Shown here in pieces: positions 1 to 8,552 of a stretch of DNA of 10,440 nt (position 1 is its first letter; each line of letters opens with the position of its first letter). A model generated the notes under the pieces. The model worked only from the letters and a program-made list of their open reading frames with translations. It was not told the origin of the DNA and ran no database searches. This DNA is from Myxococcales bacterium (GTDB taxonomy: Bacteria; Myxococcota; Myxococcia; Myxococcales; Myxococcaceae). The DNA lies in NCBI GenBank assembly GCA_003153055.1, contig PMBV01000209.1, positions 1 through 10,440 of the forward strand, read 5' to 3'. The translations under genes were made by a program, and so were the position numbers.

Positions 1-144
1 GGGACCGCGTGCGCGCGCGCGTGCGGACGCGGGGACCGGGCCGGGTCGGGACCGCGTGCCGTGCCCCGTATGCCGTGCCTCGGCTCCCGAGCCCGCGCGC
101 GCTCCCGCTCCCGCTCCCGGCACCGCCTGCCGAGCCCGCCTGCC
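1..144. repeat. GC-rich low-complexity DNA with short direct repeats
   Basis: No gene is supported here. The stretch is simple sequence. A 12-bp word GGGACCGCGTGC occurs exactly at 1-12 and again at 48-59. A 20-bp alternating purine/pyrimidine run, almost all CG, covers 6-25. GCTCCC is repeated three times in tandem at 101-118, with another copy at 83-88. One unit of the downstream array (GTGCCCCGTATGCC) already appears at 61-74, followed by a degenerate copy at 75-88. The region continues beyond the left edge of the window, so its full size is unknown. Confidence 0.7.
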
Positions 145-255
145 GTGCCCCGTGTGCGTGCCCCGTGTGCGTGCCCCGTGTGTGGTGCCCCGTGTGCCGT
201 GCCCCGTATGCCGTGCCCCGTATGCCGTGCCCCGTGTGCGGTGCCCCGTGCCCCC
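145..255. repeat. Tandem array of 13-14 bp GTGCCCCGT(G/A)TGC units
   Basis: Eight consecutive units start at 145, 158, 171, 185, 199, 213, 227 and 241. The first two are 13 bp and the rest 14 bp. All share GTGCCCCGT, followed by GTGC or ATGC with one extra base; the last unit decays into C-rich sequence. Because 13 and 14 are not multiples of three, the array cannot encode a regular peptide repeat. On the minus strand it places nine runs of four or more G at 13-14 base spacing. The array lies about 30 bp past the stop of the minus-strand TolB-like gene, so it would be in that transcript's 3' region if transcription continues. No spacer structure of CRISPR type is present. Confidence 0.85.
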
Positions 256-283
256 GGCAGTTCGCTCCCTCCTCCTGCTCAAC

Positions 284-1965
284 TCATGGCTCCGTCGACG
301 CGACGTACACCCCAGATCGGTTCTTCTCGTGCACCAGATAGGCCACGTGCTCGCCCTTCTCTCCCAAAATCAGCGCGGGCCACTCGACGTACTGATCGAT
401 GGGCAGCTCCTTCCCGGTGGACAGCTCACGCGTTGTGAGATCGAACGTGTCATCGGTGAGGTGGGCAAAGCCGAGAATCACCCTCGACCCATCAGCCGCG
501 AACCTCGTCCCGAAGACGCCTCCGGCCTCCTTCTTGGCCTTCGGCGCCGCCGCGGTCACCGACGACAGATCGCACGATCGACCCTCGCGAGTGCAGTCGG
601 CGCGGAAGAAGAGCTCGGAGGTCCCAGGGCGGAACTGGTACTCGTACAACCAGTCCTTCAGGGCGATCGGCGCCCCCGAGTCGCCCATGAGAAAGAGCCG
701 TCGAGTCACCTCGGGGCGCTCGATGCGCCCGGTGTAGGCGAGGGCCCGGCCGTCGGCCGAGAACAAGAAGTTCGGGCACAGCCGCTGGAGCAGCCGGGGC
801 AGACCCGCTGGGAGCTCGACGAGGAACAGGTCGCCCACCTTCTCGAGCTTCGAGTCGCCCACCTGCGCCTCTCGGCCACCCAGGGGCAGCTCGACATAGT
901 TCTCGCGGTACACCAGCCGTCGTCCGTCGGGCGAGAACTCGAAGTCCTTCACCAGCGAGCCGAGCTTCCTCGGCGCGCCGTGAGGCAGCTCGGCCAGCCA
1001 GAGCTCACCGATGTCGGCCTGATCGCCCTTCACCGAGGCGCTCCTCCAGGCGAGGTACTTCCCGTCTCGCGAGACGCGGTAGTGCAGCGCATCGTCGGAC
1101 AGCTTGCGGCCGTTCAGCTTGGCGACGTCGAAGACGTGGAGCTGGAACACCCGATCAGCTGGCGTGGCCCGGGCGTTGGCGACCACCAGCTTCCCCGAGC
1201 GGAGCACCGTGTACTCGGCGACCTGGTCGAGCATTCGGCGGGGCTGGGGCCGCGGCTCCGACAGATCGACCTGGTACAGGCCACCAGCGGCCGCGTACCG
1301 ACGGCGGAAGTAGACGTAGCGGCCTTCAGGAGAGAACTCGGCCGTCGACACTTCACCCGCCACCTGGCGCCAGGGCCCGCTGGGCAGTGGCCCCACCGAG
1401 AGCACACCGTCTTCGATCCAGGCGAGCTTCGCCCCATCTTCGGTGGTGATGGCATACGACACCCGGTTCGACACCAGCACCGGGTCGGCCGCCAGGTTCC
1501 TCGCGTCAGCCACCTCGAGCGCTCCGTGCTGCCGCGCCGGGTCCCAGTTGGCCGAGGCGATGATCCACCTGGAGTCGGGGCTCACCAGCCAGCCACCCGG
1601 CAAATTGGTCACGCCCTGAGCGATCCTCGCGGGCGTGCCTCCCTCGGTTGGAATCGCCCACAGCTCACCGACGCGCATCGGAGGAGGCACGCCCTCGACG
1701 GTGGGCTTCTTGGCATCGACCAAGACGGTCAACAGCCGGCCGTCTGCCGAGGCGCGGAGGTCTTGCACGACTCCGGCCAGACGACGCACCCCCTTGACCG
1801 GAAGCCGGGCGGCTCGCTTCTCGGCCTCGACCCTCGCCCGAACACTCCCCCCACCGGAGGGACGGGGCTCCTGCTTGCAAGCCACGCCCAGCACCCAGAG
1901 CCCGAGCGCGACCACCGACAACCCACGCCATGCCCCGTGAGCGCCTCGAGAATCTCTCCTGTGTC

Positions 1966-1969
<4 letters not shown>
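284..1969 (-). CDS. TolB-like beta-propeller lipoprotein (PD40/WD40-like repeats)
   Basis: This 561-residue protein is predicted to be exported. It has an arginine-rich N-terminus, a hydrophobic segment at about 16-30, and Cys31 in the context VLGVAC. That lipobox is imperfect (Gly at -3), so lipidation is likely but not certain. The rest is a chain of propeller blades with the PD40 signature (F/V)SxDGRxLxY: near 73-82 (ASADGRLL), 129-138, 212-221 ([10 protein letters not shown]), 299-308 ([10 protein letters not shown]), 345-354 ([10 protein letters not shown]), 402-412 ([10 protein letters not shown]) and 490-499. Cys459 and Cys466 could form a disulfide. The ATG overlaps the trmFO stop as ATGA, and GGAGG lies 7 nt upstream, so the two are translationally coupled. 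In family terms it resembles TolB and the WD-repeat lipoproteins linked to myxobacterial gliding (AglU/AglW type). Function here is inferred from the nearby ExbB/ExbD genes; a standalone propeller lipoprotein is the alternative. Confidence 0.8.
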
Positions 1970-3339
<1,370 letters not shown>

Positions 3340-3395
3340 GGGCCCCGTTTGACAGGTACGGCGCAGCGCTTCAACCGCCCTCGGATCGCCTGCCG

Positions 3396-3977
3396 CTACT
3401 CCGGGTTCGTCTGAATCACCACCATGCGAAAGTTCGACAGCTCGTTCTGGCCGGCCGTGTAGAGGACCGAGCTCAGCAGGCTGTAGGGAATGCGCTTGTC
3501 GCCGATGATCGAAACCTCGTTGTTGAACGGTGCCCTGGGGTTGCGAGCGGCGATGAACTTGAGCTTCTCGACTTCTTTCTTGAGCGCCGCGTCGAGCGGA
3601 AGAATGAGGTTCCCCGAGATGTCGGCCTTGTCGATGGTCGAGCGATCGAGCTGCACCTTGCGCTTGTCTCCCACCAAGATCGCCTTTTGGGTGATGGTGA
3701 TGGCGACCGTGTCTTTCGGCGTGGTGCGAGTCGTGGAGCCGGGAGGTCGCACGTCTTCAGACGCCGTCACGGTGATCGACGACGCCGAGTACGACTTGAT
3801 GAGGAACACCAGAATGATGGTCATCATGTCCATCATCGCGGTGATGTTGAGCTCGCGAATCTCGCCCTCCGCCTCACGCTCGATGCGCTTTTTCCGAGCA
3901 CGAGCTTTGCGGAACCGCATCCGCTGGAGGTCGTCGTCGGGAATCTCCATCGACGGAGGAGGTGCCGGGGGTGCCAT
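3396..3977 (-). CDS. ExbD/TolR family protein (first paralogue)
   Basis: This 193-residue protein has the ExbD/TolR layout. A charged, cytoplasmic N-terminus (Arg/Lys/Glu-rich, 18-42) is followed by one transmembrane helix at about 45-65 beginning [10 protein letters not shown], then a periplasmic domain. Asp50 sits where the proton-carrying aspartate of ExbD/TolR lies (Asp25 in E. coli ExbD). These proteins pair with an ExbB/TolQ pentamer and turn the proton motive force into movement of the periplasmic domain. The start lies only 2 bp after the stop of the upstream exbD paralogue, so both are in one operon; the SD is poor, which suggests coupling. An internal ATG at codon 10 has no better SD. 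The periplasmic part is longer and more charged than in paralogue two. Its partner or cargo cannot be read from sequence; an Agl-type gliding motor, Tol or TonB role is possible. Confidence 0.9.
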   Translation of the reverse strand: MAPPAPPPSMEIPDDDLQRMRFRKARARKKRIEREAEGEIRELNITAMMDMMTIILVFLIKSYSASSITVTASEDVRPPGSTTRTTPKDTVAITITQKAILVGDKRKVQLDRSTIDKADISGNLILPLDAALKKEVEKLKFIAARNPRAPFNNEVSIIGDKRIPYSLLSSVLYTAGQNELSNFRMVVIQTNPE

Positions 3978-3979
3978 CG

Positions 3980-4516
3980 CTAGAAGCTCGCCAGGGTGAC
4001 GTCAGGGAACAGCAGCTTGCGATCCTTCGTCTCGCGGGTGGCGTCCATGGTGGCCACCAGCACCTCGTACTGGGTGTCGGCCTCGGCAGCGAGAATCACC
4101 TTGGACTCATCGCTGCCCACCGCCACCTTGATCTCTTTCATCTTCTCGGTGAGCGAGTCGTAGTCGTAGCGCCCATCGGCCTTCAGCGGAATCGTCGGAG
4201 GGGCCGTGTCACTGGGCGAGGCGCCGGCCTCCGCCACTCCCGGAAGCACCGCCCCGGTCGCTGCGACGAAGAACCCCTTCTTGCTGATCGCCACCGTGAG
4301 CAAGAGCGGAGGCTTCTCATCAGACGGCCCAGCCCCGCCTGCCCCATAGCTCGGAGCGTTGACGTTGAGCGTCCCGAAGGTGGCCAGCCCTGTCATCGAC
4401 AACAGCATGAAGATGATCAGGTTCATGAGGATGTCGAGGTACGGAACGATGTTCAGCTCCGTCGAATCCTCTGGTTCCTTTGGCTTGATCTTCCGCCTGG
4501 AGAAGTAGAACGTCAT
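3980..4516 (-). CDS. ExbD/TolR family protein (second paralogue)
   Basis: This 178-residue protein is a second, clearly different ExbD/TolR member. The N-terminal 20 residues are basic then acidic. A single membrane helix follows at about 23-46 beginning LNIVPYLDIL, with Asp28 at the proton-path position. A Gly/Ala/Pro-rich linker with Ser-Asp stretches (about 55-110) precedes a small folded region (about 112-178). It lies 46 bp after exbB and 2 bp before the other exbD. The two share only the helix motif and general plan, so they are old paralogues and not a recent tandem copy. One channel subunit with two ExbD subunits is the arrangement of AglR-AglQ-AglS of Myxococcus xanthus and of some TonB-type systems. 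Family assignment is certain; pathway is inferred. Confidence 0.9.
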   Translation of the reverse strand: MTFYFSRRKIKPKEPEDSTELNIVPYLDILMNLIIFMLLSMTGLATFGTLNVNAPSYGAGGAGPSDEKPPLLLTVAISKKGFFVAATGAVLPGVAEAGASPSDTAPPTIPLKADGRYDYDSLTEKMKEIKVAVGSDESKVILAAEADTQYEVLVATMDATRETKDRKLLFPDVTLASF

Positions 4517-4562
4517 TCTTGAGTACCTGACAGCGAGCGGCCCGGGGAGGTTTCAGACACGG

Positions 4563-5309
4563 TTACGACGCCTTCTCGAAGTCCATGGCGCTGGTCTCAC
4601 CGGCGTTGCGCCGACCCAAGAGGTTCTCGAGCTTCATGCCCTGGAGTTCGACCGTCTCGATCATCTTCCGCGCGACCGAGTTGAGGAACAGGTGGAAGAT
4701 GATGCACATCACCGCGATGGTGAGGCCGAAGAACGTGTTGTTCATGGCCTCCGAGATGCCCTTCGAGAGCAGCGCCTGCTTCTGATCAGCGGGCACATCA
4801 CCCAGGGACTTGAACGTGTTGATGAGGCCGAACACCGTGCCGACGAGGCCGACGAGGGTCGCGATGTTGGCCAAGGACCACAGCCACTGGATGCGCGCCG
4901 CGATGTGGGGCGTGTTCTCGAGGATCGACTCCTCGAGCGCCTTGGCGACCTCGATCTCGCCTCGGTTGGCGCGGGTGAGCCCAGCACGAACGACCTTGGC
5001 CAACGGGGAGTTCGGCGCCGCGCCGCACAACTTCACTGCGCGATCGACGTTGCCCGCCATCACCAACTTGGTGATCTGTTCCATGAAGGGCACGGCGTTC
5101 AAGTTGTAGCGGAACATCAACGTGATGAGTCGCTCCGTGGCCACAGCGACGGCCGAAGCGAACCAGATGATGTTGACGAACATGAACGGGCCGCCGTCTT
5201 TGAAAAAACCGACGAGGCCTCCGAGCGCGCCAGCCGTTTCCTTCGCCTTGGCAGGCTCCGCGGTCAGCACCACGTCCAAGAGGTGATGCACAAACAAGCT
5301 GGCGGACAT
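4563..5309 (-). CDS. MotA/TolQ/ExbB family proton channel
   Basis: This 248-residue inner-membrane protein would form the proton-conducting stator core with the two ExbD proteins downstream. Membrane segments lie at about 41-66, 145-166 and 192-214. The family signatures are visible: LWSLANIATLVGLVGTVFGL (143-162) in the second helix and GISEAMNNTFFGLTIAV (184-200) in the third. The cytoplasmic loop between the first two helices (about 67-140) is the long helical loop typical of ExbB/TolQ. The frame stays open upstream to an ATG at 5453, but that start would overlap dprA. The ATG at 5309 was chosen because it follows AAAGGA (11 nt spacing) and lies about 37 nt after a promoter-like site. MotA is unlikely since no MotB-like OmpA domain gene follows. 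An Agl-like or Tol-like motor fits best. Confidence 0.93.
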   Translation of the reverse strand: MSASLFVHHLLDVVLTAEPAKAKETAGALGGLVGFFKDGGPFMFVNIIWFASAVAVATERLITLMFRYNLNAVPFMEQITKLVMAGNVDRAVKLCGAAPNSPLAKVVRAGLTRANRGEIEVAKALEESILENTPHIAARIQWLWSLANIATLVGLVGTVFGLINTFKSLGDVPADQKQALLSKGISEAMNNTFFGLTIAVMCIIFHLFLNSVARKMIETVELQGMKLENLLGRRNAGETSAMDFEKAS

Positions 5310-5352
5310 TTTCTCGACTTTCCTTTCAACAACCGTCGAAAGACCCTTGAAG

Positions 5353-5381
5353 GTTCTAGTTGGGCACCCTTGCATCGTCAA
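5353..5381 (-). promoter_or_regulatory. Sigma-70-like promoter of the exbB operon
   Basis: On the minus strand TTGACG (5381-5376) is followed by exactly 17 bp and TAGAAC (5358-5353), matching 5 of 6 and 4 of 6 consensus bases. It sits in the 100-bp gap between dprA and exbB, which is more AT-rich than its surroundings. The expected start near 5346 gives a leader of roughly 37 nt before the exbB ATG at 5309. It would let exbB-exbD-exbD-trmFO-tolB-like be expressed separately from dprA. No terminator hairpin was found after dprA, so read-through is also possible. Confidence 0.6.
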
Positions 5382-5409
5382 CAAACGAATGACCGCCAGC
5401 TCCCAGCAG

Positions 5410-6513
5410 TCACTGCGATTTCTCGAACCGTCCCCCGGCCTTCTGTACGACATAACCGGCGAGTTGGAGCTCCACCAGACAAGCGCTCAGCCGGCCTGAT
5501 TCGAGCCCGCACTTTGCCACCAACTCGTCGATGTCCGCTGGGTGCCGATCGAGCACCTTGAGCACGGCGGTGGCGTCCTCTGAGACCGGCTCTCGCTCGG
5601 CGGCCGAGACTCCGAGGGTCGGCTGGGCGATGGCACCCTTGAGGCCAACGGCGCGAATGACGTCAGCGGCGCTGAGACACACGGTGGCCACGCCGGCATG
5701 GAGCAGCTGGTTGCTCCCCACGGCGGCGAGGTTCCACGGGTCTCCGGGGAAGACCAACAGAGGGCGGCGCTGCGCGACCGCGGCCTCGGCGGTGATCAAC
5801 GCCCCAGACTTGACCGGCGCCCGGGCCACCAGCACCGCATCTGATGCCCCCGAGATGAGCGGGTTCCGTCGCCGGAAGGTCGTGCGATCGGCCCGGGTCC
5901 CGGGAGGGAATTGCGAGAAGAAAGTGCCCCCGCGCTCCTTGAAGGGCTTCCACAAGACCCGCTGCGCGGGATCCATCTGTTCGATGGCAGACCCGAGAAA
6001 TGCCCACGTTTCCCCACGGCCAAGCAGGGCCCCGAAGTGGGCCGCCTGATCCACTCCTTCAGCCCCTCCCGACACCACCACCAGCCCCGCGGAAACCAGC
6101 TCGGAGGCCAGCCGGCGAACTCGCTCGCACACGCCCGGCTCAGGGTGCCTGGTGCCCACCAGCGCAACTCGGCGGCGGGGCGCGCCACCTCCCGGGCCCA
6201 CCACGAAGAGCACCGGAGCGACCGCCCCAGGCAAAGGCGGAGGCCAGTCAGCATCTCGAGGGAACACGACGCGCTGGCCGAGCCGACGCAGGGTCGCTTC
6301 GAGCTGATCCGCCACCTCGGCCAGGCTCCGCAGCTCGGAGAGCGACTCGCGCGCTCGATCCGTGAGCGTCGCCCGCCGCTCCCACTGGCGCACCGGCACC
6401 CCCAAGAGGGCACCGAGCCCACCAAAGGTTCGTTCGAGCCCCTGCAAGGTCTTGGGGCCCACCCCATTGAGAGTCCACAACGCCGCCGTCGCCCGCCGCT
6501 CCGCAGTCTCCAT
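5410..6513 (-). CDS. dprA: DprA/Smf, DNA-processing protein A
   Basis: DprA binds incoming single-stranded DNA and loads RecA during natural transformation; it is also widespread in bacteria not known to be competent. The 367 residues show an N-terminal helix-hairpin-helix region (LNGVGPKTLQGLERTFGG, 15-32). The Rossmann-like core carries VALVGTRHPEPG (116-127), VVVSGGAEGVDQAAH (145-159), RRRNPLISGASDAVLV (214-229), SGALITAEAA (236-245) and VFPGDPWNLAAVGSNQLLHAG (about 254-274). A C-terminal winged helix (about 315-367) follows. The glycine-rich motif is SGGAEGVD where most relatives have SGLARGID. The frame is open to an ATG at 6627, but that start would overlap the LysM gene. The ATG at 6513 has GGGAGG 7 nt upstream. 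A 67-bp gap separates it from tsaP. Confidence 0.95.
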   Translation of the reverse strand: METAERRATAALWTLNGVGPKTLQGLERTFGGLGALLGVPVRQWERRATLTDRARESLSELRSLAEVADQLEATLRRLGQRVVFPRDADWPPPLPGAVAPVLFVVGPGGGAPRRRVALVGTRHPEPGVCERVRRLASELVSAGLVVVSGGAEGVDQAAHFGALLGRGETWAFLGSAIEQMDPAQRVLWKPFKERGGTFFSQFPPGTRADRTTFRRRNPLISGASDAVLVARAPVKSGALITAEAAVAQRRPLLVFPGDPWNLAAVGSNQLLHAGVATVCLSAADVIRAVGLKGAIAQPTLGVSAAEREPVSEDATAVLKVLDRHPADIDELVAKCGLESGRLSACLVELQLAGYVVQKAGGRFEKSQ

Positions 6514-6520
6514 CCCGCCG

Positions 6521-6526
6521 CCTCCC
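6521..6526 (-). promoter_or_regulatory. Shine-Dalgarno fixing the dprA start
   Basis: The minus strand reads GGGAGG, with GGAGG ending 7 nt before the ATG at 6513-6511. This is ideal spacing and argues against the 38-codon N-terminal extension starting at 6627. Confidence 0.7.
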
Positions 6527-6580
6527 GACACCTGCCTACCATTCCCCCGCCCCGGCTTCCAAGCCCGACAGGCGACGGGG

Positions 6581-7738
6581 CTACCGCGAAGCTCGTGAGC
6601 CCGACGCCAAGATGTCGGCCCGATCACCCCGCACCAACTCGCGGATGGAGCGGGAGATGAGGCAGATCGTCGCCTTGGACTTCACGTCGGCAGCGATGCA
6701 CTGGCCCACTTCTTCCCGAGGCATCTCTTCGTCACGGATGGTGGGGTTCATGATCACGTCTTGGGGGAGCGCGTCGTGCTGTCGCCAGATGCTGAAGACG
6801 AAGCCGGGCTTCACCCCCTGCTCGCTCCCGCGATCGATCACCACGATGGACTGCTCGCCGTACATGGCCTGGGCAACGGGGGTCCCCGCGACGATGCGGC
6901 CCCCGAAAATGTCCCGATCTGCCGGGCGAGCCTGAACCAGACGCACCAGCGGTTCGCCCGCTGGCCCGATGAGGTCGCTGCGTTCGATCTCGTCGATCTG
7001 CTTGACGATCTGCATCGAAGCCACCCCGTTTTTCTCGACCTTCACGACCCGTACCTCGCCCATGATGCGGGTGTAGTACCCCACCGAGGCGTTGGTCTCG
7101 GGGTGAAACAGCTGCTGGCCGGGGCGAAAGACGACGTAGGTCTCACCCAGCTTCGCCGAGCGCTTGTCGTTGAACCGCACGTACAGCGTGTCTGGGTACG
7201 ACAGCATCTGCGACTCGGCGAACGAGCCGATGATGCGCCCGCTGCCCTCGATCTCGCCCGGAGTCACGAGCCCCGGCAGCGGCACCGAGAGCCCTGGCTT
7301 GGGGTGAAAGCCGATGGGCGCGGTGACGACGACCTTGTCTTCGTCGACCATGCTGCCCTCCTCGACCTCGGGCTCGGGCTGCCCCACCTCGACCTGCGTG
7401 GGGACCTCCTCGCCAGACTGGAAGAAGCGCACCAGGTTCCCTGGGTAGATCCAGTGGGGGTTGGCGATCTCGGGGTTGTACGACCACACCTTGGGCCAGT
7501 ACCAGGGGCTGCCGAGGTACTTCTGAGACAGATCCCACAGGGTGTCACCGCGCTCGACGGTGTGCTGTGCGTTGGCGGCGTCGCGCTCGGTCGGCGCGGC
7601 CTTGCCCTCTCTGCGCGGGGTCGGCGCGACGGTTGCCGAGCCTTCGGGGCCGGTGTCGTCGGCGCCGGACTCGTCGCTCGACTGGGCGAGGGCTGCGGGG
7701 GACCACACCAGAGCGGCGATCAACAGGGACGTGCGCAT
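6581..7738 (-). CDS. tsaP: LysM-domain peptidoglycan-binding protein, TsaP-like
   Basis: This 385-residue exported protein has a clean signal peptide ending ALA before Gln19. A Ser/Pro/Ala-rich linker covers 19-58. One LysM domain spans about 59-105 (HTVERGDTLWDLSQKYLG, then NPHWIYPGNLVRF), which binds peptidoglycan glycan chains. An acidic stretch (about 116-135) and a roughly 250-residue C-terminal region follow. Near 280-320 that region has GRIVAGTPVAQ and IDRGSEQGVKPGFVFSIWR, resembling the FlgT-like C-terminal domain of TsaP. TsaP anchors the type IV pilus secretin PilQ to peptidoglycan and was characterised in Neisseria and Myxococcus. A LysM gene of this type next to dprA also matches Pseudomonas. 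The start at 7738 was preferred over 7768 because it gives the signal peptide and has GAGG 5 nt upstream. A generic LysM envelope protein is the alternative. Confidence 0.82.
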   Translation of the reverse strand: MRTSLLIAALVWSPAALAQSSDESGADDTGPEGSATVAPTPRREGKAAPTERDAANAQHTVERGDTLWDLSQKYLGSPWYWPKVWSYNPEIANPHWIYPGNLVRFFQSGEEVPTQVEVGQPEPEVEEGSMVDEDKVVVTAPIGFHPKPGLSVPLPGLVTPGEIEGSGRIIGSFAESQMLSYPDTLYVRFNDKRSAKLGETYVVFRPGQQLFHPETNASVGYYTRIMGEVRVVKVEKNGVASMQIVKQIDEIERSDLIGPAGEPLVRLVQARPADRDIFGGRIVAGTPVAQAMYGEQSIVVIDRGSEQGVKPGFVFSIWRQHDALPQDVIMNPTIRDEEMPREEVGQCIAADVKSKATICLISRSIRELVRGDRADILASGSRASR

Positions 7739-7743
7739 GGCAT

Positions 7744-7748
7744 CCTCA
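7744..7748 (-). promoter_or_regulatory. Shine-Dalgarno overlapping the upstream stop codon
   Basis: The minus strand reads TGAGG then ATGCC and the ATG of the LysM gene at 7738. The TGA is the stop codon of the CpoB-like gene, so the ribosome site is shared with the terminating codon, which favours coupled translation. Confidence 0.6.
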
Positions 7749-8552
7749 CGGCAGGCTCTTCGAAACATCTTGGGGAAGCGCGGCGAGGCGCGTCTGGGCC
7801 TGTGACGCCGCCGCCGTCCCGGGGAAAGTGAAGACGATCTTTTCCCAGGTCGACTTGGCGAGCTGGGGTTGGTTGAGTCGGAGCCGACATTCCCCGAGCT
7901 TGAGCATCGAATCGACCATCGCGTCGCCAGCCGGGTACTGGGCTGCCACGCGCTCGAACTGCTGGGCCGCCCCCGCGAAGTCTTGCTGGCTCATCAGGCC
8001 GACGCCGATGAAGTACAGCGCGTTGTCGGCCCGGGGGTGCTTCGGCCAGTCTTCGACGAAGCGCCTCAACTGGCTCACGCCGCCCTCGATGCTCCCCGTC
8101 TTGAGGGCGTCGACGCCCTTCTGGTACGCGGCCTCGGCCATGGCGAGATCAGCCTCGTCGGGTGGATCGCCTGCGCCGGACTTGAGCTCGCCAACCAAGC
8201 CCTCGGGAGGCTCCACCACCTCGACCCGAGTGCTCACCTTCGGGGGCGCCTGGGCCTTGGGCTTCAACTTCACGACGGTCAGCGAGGGCATCGACTCGCC
8301 CGCTGCGGCCGGGGCCACGAGCCCAGGTGACGCGGAGGTTCGACGCGCGGGGCGATCATCTTCGAGCTTCTCGATCCGGGCCTCGATGCGGCCGTTCTCC
8401 TGGCGCAGAGCCCGCAGCGACGCCCGAAGCTCCTGGAGCTCCGCGCGAGTGGCGGCGTCCGTCGCGCACCCAGACAGGGTCGCGGCGCCCAAAATGGCGG
8501 CGAAGAATCGAATGATGCCCCAAGGATATGGAGCGGGTGGAAAATCGGTCAA
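7746..8552 (-). CDS. CpoB/YbgF-like coiled-coil and TPR lipoprotein
   Basis: This protein (268 residues from the TTG at 8552) has a hydrophobic segment and lipobox TLSGC, with Cys29 as the lipid-bearing residue. An alpha-helical coiled coil follows at about 32-67 (AELQELRASLRALRQENGRI). A Pro/Ala/Ser-rich linker covers 68-132. Three TPR-type repeats lie at about 136-260: YQKGVDALKTG..., ALYFIGVGLMSQQDFAGAA... and KLGECRLRLNQPQLAKS.... This is the plan of CpoB/YbgF, the Tol-Pal partner that coordinates peptidoglycan synthesis with outer-membrane constriction, although E. coli CpoB is a soluble periplasmic protein. No ATG occurs in frame near the signal peptide. The TTG overlaps the pgeF stop as TTGA, and an ATT at 8513 would give a compact MRFFAAILG start. 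The tsaP ATG follows 7 bp after its stop. Confidence 0.85.
   Translation of the reverse strand: MTDFPPAPYPWGIIRFFAAILGAATLSGCATDAATRAELQELRASLRALRQENGRIEARIEKLEDDRPARRTSASPGLVAPAAAGESMPSLTVVKLKPKAQAPPKVSTRVEVVEPPEGLVGELKSGAGDPPDEADLAMAEAAYQKGVDALKTGSIEGGVSQLRRFVEDWPKHPRADNALYFIGVGLMSQQDFAGAAQQFERVAAQYPAGDAMVDSMLKLGECRLRLNQPQLAKSTWEKIVFTFPGTAAASQAQTRLAALPQDVSKSLP

Noticed and set aside
145..255. Tandem units considered as a CRISPR array
   Set aside because: Units abut each other with no unique spacers, are only 13-14 bp, and no cas gene is nearby.
3340..3395. Promoter in the 56-bp gap before trmFO
   Set aside because: TTGAAG is present on the minus strand, but the only partner at suitable spacing is TCAAAC, a poor -10 box.
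5310..5453. Upstream ATG for the ExbB-type gene at 5453
   Set aside because: It overlaps the 3' end of dprA, lies upstream of the promoter-like site and adds 48 residues not typical of the family.
6541..6580. Hairpin GGCTT/AAGCC between tsaP and dprA as a terminator
   Set aside because: The stem is 5 bp with a 2-nt loop and is followed by G-rich sequence, not a T-tract.
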